DNA from: JBDIBA01 sp039812705 | GTDB lineage: Bacteria; Actinomycetota; Acidimicrobiia; Acidimicrobiales; JBBSGY01 | Assembly (NCBI GenBank): GCA_039812705.1 | Contig: JBDIBA010000004.1 | Coordinates: forward strand, 1 to 64,000 | Direction: 5' to 3' | DNA: 64,000 nt | Shown: piece after piece, positions 42,537-50,780 of the stretch | Layout of the letters: the number at the start of each line of letters is the position of its first letter | Position numbering within the stretch: the stretch's first letter is position 1 | The notes under the pieces: model-generated | What the model saw: the letters and a program-made list of their open reading frames with translations, nothing else | Told to the model about the DNA's origin: nothing | The model's database searches: none | Translations under genes and position numbers: made by a program

Positions 42537-42797
42537 GTGATTCGAACTCAAGCCGCGACATCGATAGTTGTCGCTGTAGTCAAACGACCCGATCTATGGG
42601 CGACGGCAGTCCGCCAGCTCTTTGCGCTGGCCCCCGCAAGGTGGTGGGCCAAGGCTCCATTCTTGCCTTTGCCCGAGCCCGACTATTTGGCGTTTCGGTT
42701 CGAAACCGCCTATGGAAGTGGCGACGCGACCCCGCCGGCAAATGATGTCGTCAGTTATTTGGTGTGGTGCCGTAGACAAAGGGCGTTAGCAAGATGA
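42537..42797 (+). CDS. Small conserved actinobacterial protein of unknown function
   Basis: An 86-residue protein rich in Ala, Arg, Pro and Trp: KRPDLWATAVRQLFALAPARWW, PFLPLPEPDYLAFRFETAYG, VVSYLVWCRRQR. I recognise the type as a small protein recurring in Actinomycetota but know no function. There is no strong membrane segment. The GTG follows a TATCTT box by eight bases. Its stop overlaps the ATG of the beta-phosphoglucomutase gene (ATGA), so they are translated together, unlike the usual context for this protein. Confidence 0.65.
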   Translation: MIRTQAATSIVVAVVKRPDLWATAVRQLFALAPARWWAKAPFLPLPEPDYLAFRFETAYGSGDATPPANDVVSYLVWCRRQRALAR

Positions 42798-43555
42798 GTG
42801 AAGACAAAAACCGCGATCTGCTGGGCGGCAACTACGACGCGTTTCTCTTTGACATGGATGGCGTTTTGACCGATACCGCGGTGACTCACGCGTCTGCTTG
42901 GAAAGAGACGTTTGACGAAGTCCTTCACGCTCGTGCCACAGAAATGAATCAGCCGTTTGTGCCATTCAGTATCGAAAACGACTACGTGAGGTACGTGGAC
43001 GGAAAGCGCCGAGAAGACGGCGTCAAAAGTTTTCTCGAATCGCGCGACATTCATTTGCCAACGGGAGACCCAACCGATGCGCCCGGAGTCACGTCCGTCT
43101 ACGCGGTTGGCAACAAGAAGAATCAGCTGCTTCTGGCTGTCATGGCACGCGATGGCGTCAAGTCCTACGAGGACGCGCTTGACCTCTTGCGCGAGTTGAA
43201 GAACAGGGGAGCCAAGCTTGGTGTTGTGTCGTCTAGTGCGAACACAACAGCTGTTCTAACGACAGTTGGCATCAAGGACATCTTTGACACCCAGATTGAC
43301 GGCGTTGTTGCCGCTCAGATGAACCTCCCGGGCAAGCCGGCGCCAGACACTTTTGTCAAGGCTGCTGAATTGCTTGGAACCACCGCTGACCGGACAGTCA
43401 TCTTTGAAGACGCAGAAGCCGGTGTTGCAGCGGGGCGAAGCGGTCGGTTTGGTCTGACCGTCGGAGTCGACCGCGTGAACAACGCTTCGGGTCTTATTGA
43501 GCACGGCGCAGATGTTGTGTCGTCCGATCTGCGCGAGTTCATTCCAAGTCGCTAA
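42794..43555 (+). CDS. pgmB: Beta-phosphoglucomutase family HAD hydrolase
   Basis: A 253-residue HAD-superfamily enzyme with a helical cap. The nucleophile motif is D20-M-D22-GVLTDT, followed by KSYEDALDLLRELKNRGAKLGVVSSSAN, GKPAPDTFVKAAELLG and FEDAEAGVAAGRSGRFG, all in the beta-PGM pattern. It should convert beta-glucose 1-phosphate to glucose 6-phosphate, the product of the GH65 phosphorylase gene that follows 57 bases later. That pairing makes the mutase assignment more likely than a plain phosphatase. Confidence 0.88.
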   Translation: MSEDKNRDLLGGNYDAFLFDMDGVLTDTAVTHASAWKETFDEVLHARATEMNQPFVPFSIENDYVRYVDGKRREDGVKSFLESRDIHLPTGDPTDAPGVTSVYAVGNKKNQLLLAVMARDGVKSYEDALDLLRELKNRGAKLGVVSSSANTTAVLTTVGIKDIFDTQIDGVVAAQMNLPGKPAPDTFVKAAELLGTTADRTVIFEDAEAGVAAGRSGRFGLTVGVDRVNNASGLIEHGADVVSSDLREFIPSR

Positions 43556-43612
43556 GCATCAGCTGAGCGCAACTTCCCTAACCAACCCCCACCAGCCTGC
43601 AAAGGTGTGCCA

Positions 43613-46006
43613 ATGAGCGAAAACAATGTGTTCACAGTCGACCCGTGGAAGCTCCGCGAAGTCGCATTCGACATCGATGTCCTCCCACAGGCCGAAACGC
43701 TGTTCGCTCTTGCCAATGGTCACATCGGTATGCGTGGAACGCTTGACGAAGGCGAGCCTCACGGCTTGCCGGGTTCTTACCTGAACTCGGTTTACGAAAA
43801 GCGTCCATTGCCGCACGCCGAAGCCGCCTATGGAAATCCGGAGTCCAGTCAGACCGTCATTAACGTGACGGACGGCAAGCTGTTTCGTCTGTTGGTTGAA
43901 GATGAGCCGTTTGACATTCGTTACGGCGAGCTTCTCGAACACGAACGTGAGCTCGACTTCCGTGACGGCGTGCTGCGCAGAAACGTCATGTGGCGTTCGC
44001 CGGCCGGACAAACGGTTCGGGTTCATTCCGAGCGCATTGTTTCGTTGACTCAGCGCTCAATTGCAGCAATCAAGTACGAAGTCGAAGCGGTCGACAAAGA
44101 ACTGCGCATTGTTGTGCAGTCCGAGCTGGTTGCCAATGAGCAAATGCCTGGCGAGTCAAAAGACCCGCGCACGGCTGCGGTGCTGCACAAGCCTTTGGTC
44201 GCCGAGGACCAATCCTGCACAGGGACCTTTGTCTCATTGACTCACACAACGCGCGAAAGTGGTTTACGTGTGTCTGCGGCAATGGATCACAGCATCGAAG
44301 GACCAAGCGCGACACTGGTTTCGTCCGACGTAAACCACGACACGGGCCGCGTGACCATCACGACCGTGTTGCAACCGGGTGAACGCCTCCAAGTTCTCAA
44401 GTTTCTTGGTTATGGATGGTCGTCTGCTCGCTCGTTGCCCGCACTTCGTGACCAGGTTGCCGCGGCTCTGACAATGGCCAAGCACACCGGCTGGACAAAC
44501 CTCTTAGAGGAGCAGGCCAACTACTTGCGTGACTATTGGGACAACTCTGACGTTGTGATCGATGGTGATGCCGAACTGCAACAGGCCATTCGCCTTGGCC
44601 TTTTTCACATCATGCAGTGCACGGCACGCGCCGAGCGCCGCGCCATTCCCGCCAAGGGTCTAAGCGGGCCGGGCTATGACGGTCATGCGTTTTGGGACAT
44701 GGAAACGTTTCTGCTCCAGGTTCTCACTTATACGCATCCGGCTGCTGCCGCCGACACGTTGCGTTGGAGGCACTCCATTCTCCCGATGGCGCGCGAGCGT
44801 GCCCAGCAACTTGGATTCAAAGGCGCGTTGTTCCCGTGGCGAACCATTGCCGGCGAAGAGTGCTCGGGTTACTGGCCTGCTGGCACTGCCGCGTTCCACA
44901 TCGATGCTGACATTGCCGATGCGGTAATCCGCTACCTCGACGTAACCCAAGACGAACAGTTTGAACGCTCGATCGGCCTTGAGTTGCTTGTTGAAACCGC
45001 ACGCTTCTGGCGCTCGGTCGGGCAGTTCGACTTGACGGGCAAGTTCCGAATCGATGGCGTGACGGGCCCCGACGAGTACAGCTCCATTGCGGACAACAAC
45101 GTCTACACAAACTTGATGGCGCAACGAAACCTTTGGGCCGCGGCAGATGTTGCTGCAAAGCACAACGACCATGCGCAGGCAATGGGTGTGTCTAACGAAG
45201 ACATTGCCGCGTGGCGCTCAGCTGCTGATGCCATGTATGTGCCGTTTGATGAAGCGCGTGGCATTCACCCGCAATCGGAGAACTTCACAAACCACGAGGT
45301 TTGGGATTTCGCCAACACGCCTGACGAGAAGTACCCGTTGTTGTTGCACTACCCATACCTGGACTTGTACCGCAAGCAAGTGGTCAAGCAGGCCGACCTT
45401 GTTCTTGCCATGCAGATGCGTCCAGATGTGTTCTCCGACGAACAAATGCGCAAGAACTTTGAGTATTACGAGGCCATCACGGTTCGAGACTCGTCCTTGT
45501 CTGCTTGTACGCAAGCCGTAATGGCTGCATGGTGCGGTCACCTAGATCTTGCGTACGACTACTTGGGTGAATCCGCCCTTGTTGACTTGCACGACCTTGC
45601 GGGAAACACCCGCGATGGTTTGCACATGGCATCCCTGGCGGGTTCATGGGCGATTCTCACCATTGGTTTTGGAGGCATGGTCCTGAGCGATGGCGTGCTG
45701 ACGTTCAAGCCACGTCTGCCTCACGACCTGAACCGTGTTGGTTTCAACGTAAACATGCGTGGACGTTTGCTGCGCGTTGAGATCACCAAGGAAACCGTGA
45801 CGTATCGCAACGAGAGCGCAGAGCCGATCGAAATTGGCCACTACGACGAGCTCGTTACGTTGGAGTGTGGCAACCCGGTTACGCGCAAGCTCCCCGTGCT
45901 TCCGTCGCTGCCGCGTCCGCGCCAGCCAGAGCGCAAGGAGCCCGTGGTTCGCTCTTCTCGGCCGCAGTCCTACAGCGATGTAGTGGGTGACGCTGCGTCC
46001 AAATAG
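43613..46006 (+). CDS. GH65 family inverting disaccharide phosphorylase
   Basis: A 797-residue enzyme of the maltose/trehalose/kojibiose phosphorylase family. The N-terminal beta-sandwich starts ETLFALANGHIGMRGTLDEGEPHGLPGSYLNSVYE. The (alpha/alpha)6 barrel has GYDGHAFWDMETFLLQVLTY, LFPWRTIAGEECSGYWPAGTAAFH and GVTGPDEYSSIADNNVYTN with the catalytic acid E488. It yields beta-glucose 1-phosphate plus a sugar; trehalose or maltose is the likely substrate. ATG 43613 is chosen because AAAGGTG (43601-43607) is five bases before it. It is co-transcribed with beta-phosphoglucomutase. Confidence 0.88.
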   Translation: MSENNVFTVDPWKLREVAFDIDVLPQAETLFALANGHIGMRGTLDEGEPHGLPGSYLNSVYEKRPLPHAEAAYGNPESSQTVINVTDGKLFRLLVEDEPFDIRYGELLEHERELDFRDGVLRRNVMWRSPAGQTVRVHSERIVSLTQRSIAAIKYEVEAVDKELRIVVQSELVANEQMPGESKDPRTAAVLHKPLVAEDQSCTGTFVSLTHTTRESGLRVSAAMDHSIEGPSATLVSSDVNHDTGRVTITTVLQPGERLQVLKFLGYGWSSARSLPALRDQVAAALTMAKHTGWTNLLEEQANYLRDYWDNSDVVIDGDAELQQAIRLGLFHIMQCTARAERRAIPAKGLSGPGYDGHAFWDMETFLLQVLTYTHPAAAADTLRWRHSILPMARERAQQLGFKGALFPWRTIAGEECSGYWPAGTAAFHIDADIADAVIRYLDVTQDEQFERSIGLELLVETARFWRSVGQFDLTGKFRIDGVTGPDEYSSIADNNVYTNLMAQRNLWAAADVAAKHNDHAQAMGVSNEDIAAWRSAADAMYVPFDEARGIHPQSENFTNHEVWDFANTPDEKYPLLLHYPYLDLYRKQVVKQADLVLAMQMRPDVFSDEQMRKNFEYYEAITVRDSSLSACTQAVMAAWCGHLDLAYDYLGESALVDLHDLAGNTRDGLHMASLAGSWAILTIGFGGMVLSDGVLTFKPRLPHDLNRVGFNVNMRGRLLRVEITKETVTYRNESAEPIEIGHYDELVTLECGNPVTRKLPVLPSLPRPRQPERKEPVVRSSRPQSYSDVVGDAASK

Positions 46007-46021
46007 TTGGACATGCAGTCG

Positions 46022-47602
46022 CTAGTTGGTGCCGACCGCATCCAGCACAAGGTCTGGATGATCTTGGCGGATGCGGTCAAGCCAATGAACGCTGTTGAAC
46101 GTGGCAAGCAGTGACTTGTCTCGTCGTTCGTAAATGCTGACGCCACTGAGCTGAGCAAGCTTTTCCGCCGAAGGCTGGTCCGTGTGACGCGCAGCAACGT
46201 GGGGAAGTGAACCCAGGGTTACTTCGGCTCCAAACTCCTCGGCCATTCGGTGTGTGAATACTTCGAACTGCATTCGGCCGACTGCTGCAATAACAAGGGC
46301 GCTCGGTCCAAGTTTGGTGTCGGTCATCACCTGAATGACACCTTCTTCGTCCAACTGATCGAGCCCCTTGCGGAACTGCTTGTGCCGCGAAGTGTCTTTT
46401 GCACTTACTCGCGCGAACAGTTCGGGTGAAAAGGTGACGATTTCGGGGAATGAAACCGGCTCGGATTCGTAAAGCGTGTCACCAATGCGAAGTTCGTTTG
46501 CATTTACTAGGCCAATGACATCACCGGGGAATGCATCGTCGATAGTCTCGCGGTCAGAACCAAAAACAGACGTCGCGTATTTAGTTGCAAACGGTTTTTT
46601 TGTACGCGCGTGAGTCACGGTCATTCCACGTTCGAATGCACCGGAGTGCACACGCACAAATGCAACGCGATCGCGATGGTGTTTATCCATGTTTGCTTGC
46701 ACTTTGAAAACTTGTGCCGCGAAAGGGTCGCTTAGCTTCCTGGTTGTTCCTGCAGCATCGGCTCTTGGTCGCGGTTGAGGCGCAAGCTCGACAACGGCAT
46801 CTAGCACCAGACGCACTCCAAAGTTCGTGAGTGCCGAACCAACAAAGAGGGGAGTAGACGAACCCCCCAAGAAAAGTTCTTGATCGTGGGTTTGGCCAAC
46901 TTCATCAAGCAGTGCAATTTCGTCGGTCGCCTGGCTCCACACGTCTCCGAGTTGGGCCTCGGCTTGTTGGAACGACAGACGTTCTTCGCCGGCTTCTTGC
47001 GATCCGCGTGCAGTGCGCGTGTACGAAACAAAATCATTGTGACGGCGGTCGACTACGCCGCGAAAGTCTCCGGGTATTCCCACGGGCCACGTGACCGGAG
47101 TGGGCAACAAGTCCAACTGGTCTTGAATCTCATCGAGCAGTTCGAGGGGGTCGCGTCCGGGGCGGTCGTATTTGTTGAGGAATGTGATGATCGGCAGGTT
47201 CTGTGCACGGCAGACCTGAAACAGCTTGAGTGTTTGAGCCTCAATTCCCTTGGCCACGTCGAGAACCATGATGGCTGCATCCGCTGCAGACAACACGCGG
47301 TAAGTGTCTTCGGAAAAGTCGCGGTGACCAGGCGTGTCAAGCAGGTTGATGACGTGGTCGCGGTACTCGAACTGCAAAACCGTCGATGTAATCGAAATGC
47401 CTCTTTGTTGTTCAAGCGCCATCCAGTCAGATGTCGCCGAGCGCCTTCCAGCGCGCGCCTTGACGGCTCCCGCTTCAGAAACTGCACCGCCGTAAAGGAG
47501 AAACTTTTCGGTAAGTGTTGTCTTGCCCGCGTCAGGGTGGCTGATGATGGCGAAGGTTCGCCGTCGCTTGGATTGTTTCTCGATCTCTTCGGCACTTGAC
47601 AC
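46022..47602 (-). CDS. prfC: Peptide chain release factor 3
   Basis: A 526-residue GTPase that recycles RF1/RF2 from the ribosome. FAIISHPDAGKTTLTEKFLLYGGAV (G1), ATSDWMALEQQRGISITSTVLQF (switch I), NLLDTPGHRDFSEDTYR (G3) and TFLNKYDRPGRDPLELLDEIQ (G4) are RF3-specific. Beta-barrel and RF3 C-terminal domains follow to the usual length. GTG 47602 is chosen because TACTAT lies eight bases before it. It diverges from the lipoate ligase gene across a 58-bp gap with a perfect palindrome. Confidence 0.94.
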   Translation of the reverse strand: MSSAEEIEKQSKRRRTFAIISHPDAGKTTLTEKFLLYGGAVSEAGAVKARAGRRSATSDWMALEQQRGISITSTVLQFEYRDHVINLLDTPGHRDFSEDTYRVLSAADAAIMVLDVAKGIEAQTLKLFQVCRAQNLPIITFLNKYDRPGRDPLELLDEIQDQLDLLPTPVTWPVGIPGDFRGVVDRRHNDFVSYTRTARGSQEAGEERLSFQQAEAQLGDVWSQATDEIALLDEVGQTHDQELFLGGSSTPLFVGSALTNFGVRLVLDAVVELAPQPRPRADAAGTTRKLSDPFAAQVFKVQANMDKHHRDRVAFVRVHSGAFERGMTVTHARTKKPFATKYATSVFGSDRETIDDAFPGDVIGLVNANELRIGDTLYESEPVSFPEIVTFSPELFARVSAKDTSRHKQFRKGLDQLDEEGVIQVMTDTKLGPSALVIAAVGRMQFEVFTHRMAEEFGAEVTLGSLPHVAARHTDQPSAEKLAQLSGVSIYERRDKSLLATFNSVHWLDRIRQDHPDLVLDAVGTN

Positions 47603-47610
47603 GGTCACCG

Positions 47611-47637
47611 ATAGTACGAGCACTTGGTCCAAGTGCT
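47611..47637. promoter_or_regulatory. prfC promoter and shared palindromic operator
   Basis: AGCACTTGGTCCAAGTGCT (47619-47637) is a perfect palindrome with nine-base arms around one central base. On the minus strand TACTAT (47616-47611) follows three bases after it and lies eight bases before the prfC GTG. The palindrome covers the region where a -35 would be for prfC and also lies about 23 bases before the lipoate-ligase ATG. It fits a binding site for a homodimeric regulator. Confidence 0.65.
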
Positions 47638-47660
47638 GGAGTGGGAAGCTTTAGGCGCCT

Positions 47661-48374
47661 ATGACGGACGAAACCACCGACGATTCGAAACCTTCTCCAA
47701 CTGTTGCGAAACGCCTCGATGGCTGGACGTTCGAGCGATTCGACGCGTCGCCGGAGGGCCTTCACTCTCTGGGTGTCCCTGATGGGACCGACGCTGTCAT
47801 TCGCCATTGTGTCCCCACGAGTTCGGCGATTGTCTTGGGAAGCACGCAGTCTCAAGAAGTGGTGGACCACGAAGTTGCCGCTCGACTTGGTTGCGAAGTC
47901 ATTCGTCGCAGGAGCGGCGGTGGAGCCGTCCTTGTTCAGCCGCAAGACACTTGTTGGGTTGACGTGTTTGTTCCGGCTGGTCACCGGCTGTGGCATCGCG
48001 ATGTCGGGGTTGCCACGCACTGGGTTGGGGGCGCTTGGTCGCGGGCTTTAGAGCGCCTCGGTACTGATTGTCACGTTCACACGGGCGCAATGATGCGTGC
48101 TGTTCTTGCCGGCGAAGTGTGTTTCGCGGGACTGGGTCCAGGCGAGGTTTGCGTGGGTGCTGCAAAAGTCGTTGGCATCTCTCAACGCCGAACTCGGGCC
48201 GGTGCGCTGTTCCAGTGTTCGGTTTACCGGCAATTTCGGATTGATCGCCTGGCGGACTTGTTGAGGCTGTCCCTTGACGATGTCGAAGCGCTCCGCCGAC
48301 AGGTTTTCGAGGTCCGTCACCTGTCGGATGACGCCGTTGTTGAGGCGTTGACGTTCGAGATCACGCGTTCCTGA
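47661..48374 (+). CDS. Lipoate-protein ligase / lipoyltransferase family protein
   Basis: A 237-residue BPL/LplA/LipB-fold protein. EVIRRRSGGGAVLVQPQDTCWVDVFVP is the lipoate-binding RRxxGGGxV block, and CFAGLGPGEVCVGAAKVVGISQRRTRAGALFQCSVY holds the conserved Lys (AAK) that binds lipoyl-AMP. It lacks the accessory C-terminal domain of E. coli LplA, so it may be an octanoyl/lipoyl transferase or need a partner for activation. The ATG at 47661 is closely preceded by TTTAGG but no clear Shine-Dalgarno site. Confidence 0.82.
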   Translation: MTDETTDDSKPSPTVAKRLDGWTFERFDASPEGLHSLGVPDGTDAVIRHCVPTSSAIVLGSTQSQEVVDHEVAARLGCEVIRRRSGGGAVLVQPQDTCWVDVFVPAGHRLWHRDVGVATHWVGGAWSRALERLGTDCHVHTGAMMRAVLAGEVCFAGLGPGEVCVGAAKVVGISQRRTRAGALFQCSVYRQFRIDRLADLLRLSLDDVEALRRQVFEVRHLSDDAVVEALTFEITRS

Positions 48375-48480
48375 ACTTTTTGTCCGATTCGCACCCTTAG
48401 TTCGGGTTTCTCCCAGGTCAGGTGCCTGATCGCAGCGAGATCGAGAACCATCAAGATCTTTTCAAAATCGATTTAAGTGG

Positions 48481-48532
48481 TTGACGCGTGGCGGTCTGGG
48501 GCTTAATGTGGCGCGAAGTGGAGGAAAGGGGA
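48481..48532 (+). promoter_or_regulatory. mra (division/cell-wall) promoter with MraZ repeat array
   Basis: TTGACG (48481-48486), a 17-bp spacer and TAATGT (48504-48509) form the best promoter in the window. Five GTGGN/GGGGN units start at 48488, 48498, 48508, 48518 and 48528, each separated by exactly five bases, so the period is 10 bp. The E. coli MraZ operator is direct TGGGN repeats with five-base spacers. MraZ bound here would cover the spacer, the -10 and the start site near 48516, consistent with autorepression. Confidence 0.8.
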
Positions 48533-48608
48533 TGGCTGCGGTCACAAACCCTTTCTTCCGCAAGAGGACGACCCTCATGGGGGAGAGCAATGGGAGCCGG
48601 CAGGTCGA

Positions 48609-49037
48609 ATGGCGCGATTCTTTGGGAGGTACGAGCACTCCCTGGATGCAAAGGGACGCTTGATCCTGCCTGCAAAGTTTCGCCCTGCCTTCGAATCCGG
48701 CGGCTACTTGACTCAGTTCAACGACCGTTGTTTGGCGCTCTGGACGCCGGCCGACTTCGAAAAGCAAATGGAGTTGATGGAGCAGTCTGCCGAGCGTGGA
48801 CGCGACGAGCGCAATCAAATGCGTTTGTGGGCTTCGGGTTCTCAGGAGATCGAAGTCGACAAGCAGGGTCGAATGGTGATCTCCAAGGACTTGCGCGAGT
48901 TTGCTCGTCTCACTGGCGATGTGCTGGTGAACGGAGCCATTACCCGCGTCGAGCTTTGGGACCCAAGCGAATGGGCAGCCAAGGTTCTGCCTGCCGAAGA
49001 GCGCTTCACCGAAGAAGATGTCAGCGAGGCCCGGTGA
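48609..49037 (+). CDS. mraZ: Transcriptional regulator MraZ
   Basis: A 142-residue protein with two SpoVT/AbrB-like swapped-hairpin repeats: FFGRYEHSLDAKGRLILPAKFR and EIEVDKQGRMVISKDLREFA, each with the DxKGR/DKQGR loop that contacts DNA. It forms a ring-shaped multimer that binds phased direct repeats and represses its own cluster. The ATG at 48609 follows CAGGT closely and starts at the conserved sequence. A leader of about 92 bases separates it from the predicted transcription start. Confidence 0.95.
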   Translation: MARFFGRYEHSLDAKGRLILPAKFRPAFESGGYLTQFNDRCLALWTPADFEKQMELMEQSAERGRDERNQMRLWASGSQEIEVDKQGRMVISKDLREFARLTGDVLVNGAITRVELWDPSEWAAKVLPAEERFTEEDVSEAR

Positions 49038-49293
49038 AGTGAGCCGTTGCCAACCGCGGTTCGTTAGCAAGACAAATATCGCAATGCCTGGCTGTCGTTT
49101 TGGCCGCGGCGTGCAGAAAACAACAACTCAATATTTCAGCAACATCAATAAGAAGACATGCGTTTGCGGTGCAACAAGTCGGACCGTGCGCAGCCTCTCG
49201 ACGAAGATGGTGGAAGACCCTCGATCCGCCCCCTTCCATCTTTGTCAGCTGGGGACACATCCCAGCGACGTTCTTTTCGTCGAGGGGCTGCGG
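49038..49293. other. mraZ-rsmH spacer with possible attenuator hairpin
   Basis: A 256-bp gap inside an otherwise tightly packed operon. It carries a palindrome AACCGCGGTT (49052-49061) and a hairpin in which AAGATG plus GAAG (49204-49216) pairs with CTTC plus CATCTT (49233-49242), ending in TTT. This could attenuate transcription into rsmH. The open frame that runs through it has no ribosome site and unlike composition, so I do not call a gene. Confidence 0.4.
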
Positions 49294-50289
49294 ATGAGCC
49301 GACCACAAGACACCAATCAACACCGCATTGACTTTGCTCATCGTCCAGTGATGCTGGACGAAATTGTCGAGCTGTTTGCAACCGTGCCTGCCGGGACGGT
49401 TGTTGATGCGACCGTTGGCGGCGGTGGCCACGCGGCCGCCTTGTTGTCGATGTACCCGCACTTGCGCGTTGTGGGTCTCGACCGCGACGAGGTTGCCGTC
49501 GAGGCAGCCACCGAGCGTTTGAGTGTCTACGGCGACCGCGTGCGCGTGGTCCACACGCGTTTCGATGCCATTGCCGATGTGGTTCGCAACATGGGTACGC
49601 CCGAAAGTCCGGCAATGTTGTCGGGGGTTCTGTTTGACCTTGGAGTCAGCTCGCCACAACTCGATATGGCGGCGCGTGGGTTCAGCTATCAGCAAAGTGG
49701 TCCACTTGACATGCGCATGGACTCGACCGAAGCCTTGAGCGCGCACGACATTGTCAATGGTTTTGAGCTTGACGAATTGACCGATCTTTTGCGCAATGGC
49801 GGCGAGGAAAAGTTTGCTCGTCGCGTGGCAAAGGCAATCATTGCTGCGCGTCCGCTTGATTCCACGCACGAACTTGCTGCTGTTGTGCGTAACGCAATTC
49901 CGGCCCCGGCGCGTCGACGTCCGGGTGACCCCGCAAAGCGCACATTCCAAGCAATCAGAATTGCAGTCAATCGGGAACTTGAAGTGCTTCCGGTTGCGTT
50001 GACTGCTTCACTCGACGCGCTTGCGCCAGGTGGACGCTTGGTCTGCATTTCGTATCACTCCGGTGAAGACCGCATTGTGAAGCAATCCTTTGTCAAGGCC
50101 TGCGGCGAAGACGTTTACCGTCCGCGCGGTCTAGATGCCCCTACTCCCGAGACACCTCGATTTAGATTGTTGAATCGCGGTGCTCGTAAGCCGACCGAAC
50201 TGGAACAGCAAATGAATCCACGTTCGAGTTCTGCGCGTCTGCGCGCAATCGAAGCACTCGCAAATGAAGTCACTGGGGGATCGAAATGA
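49294..50289 (+). CDS. rsmH: 16S rRNA (cytosine(1402)-N(4))-methyltransferase
   Basis: A 331-residue SAM-dependent methyltransferase (MraW) acting on C1402 in the decoding centre. HRPVMLDEIVELF opens it; VDATVGGGGHAAALL is the SAM loop, followed by LFDLGVSSPQLD, GFSYQQSGPLDMRMD, RTFQAIRIAVNREL and CISYHSGEDRIVK. ATG 49294 is chosen because GAGGGG at 49282-49287 is six bases before it and the family sequence starts there. The stop overlaps ftsL (ATGA). Confidence 0.95.
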   Translation: MSRPQDTNQHRIDFAHRPVMLDEIVELFATVPAGTVVDATVGGGGHAAALLSMYPHLRVVGLDRDEVAVEAATERLSVYGDRVRVVHTRFDAIADVVRNMGTPESPAMLSGVLFDLGVSSPQLDMAARGFSYQQSGPLDMRMDSTEALSAHDIVNGFELDELTDLLRNGGEEKFARRVAKAIIAARPLDSTHELAAVVRNAIPAPARRRPGDPAKRTFQAIRIAVNRELEVLPVALTASLDALAPGGRLVCISYHSGEDRIVKQSFVKACGEDVYRPRGLDAPTPETPRFRLLNRGARKPTELEQQMNPRSSSARLRAIEALANEVTGGSK

Positions 50290-50780
50290 GTCAAAGGTTG
50301 GCGTCTTGGCCAAAGAGCGAGACCGTTGGAAGCGCTCAGCCACGAACTCATAAACGTCCCGAATTGCGCCTTGTCAAGAACTCGCCCCAGCGTCGTTTGG
50401 CGCGACTGACACCGCGCGGCCGCATCATCACCCTGATTGCAGCCGTTGTCGTTGCCCTGTTCGGGGTTGTGGTCTTTCATGTGAACATTTCCCAGAGCCA
50501 GTTCGCGATCGAGGAGATGCAGCAGAAGGCCGGAGACGAGCAGGACCGCTACGAGCGCTTGCGCTTGGAAGTATCAACATTGGAAAGCCCGGCGCGCGTC
50601 TCGCAGTATGCGCAGGAGCGACTCGGTTTGGTTTCGCCGGAGCACGTCAAAGCTGTTGCGCCGCGCGAGCAAGACGTTGCAAAAGGCCTTCCAATTGATG
50701 GGGTAAATCCACAGTCTTCGAACACCGGAGACCTAGGCTGGACCAAGTTAAAGCCCCATCTTTCAGCATCTTCCTCATGA
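50286..50780 (+). CDS. ftsL: Cell division protein FtsL-like
   Basis: A 164-residue bitopic protein. A basic cytoplasmic N terminus of about 45 residues is followed by one membrane segment (about 47-67, IITLIAAVVVALFGVVVFHV). A predicted coiled coil (QFAIEEMQQKAGDEQDRYERLRLEVSTLESP) leads to YAQERLGLVSPEHV, as in FtsL/FtsB septum-initiation proteins. It should join FtsQ and FtsB in the divisome. Position between rsmH and ftsI supports FtsL. It overlaps both neighbours by four bases. Confidence 0.88.
   Translation: MSQRLASWPKSETVGSAQPRTHKRPELRLVKNSPQRRLARLTPRGRIITLIAAVVVALFGVVVFHVNISQSQFAIEEMQQKAGDEQDRYERLRLEVSTLESPARVSQYAQERLGLVSPEHVKAVAPREQDVAKGLPIDGVNPQSSNTGDLGWTKLKPHLSASSS

Noticed and set aside
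49018..49293. A longer rsmH start, or a separate small gene, in the mraZ-rsmH gap
   Set aside because: There is no ribosome site, and the sequence is unlike RsmH; GAGGGG before ATG 49294 decides the start.
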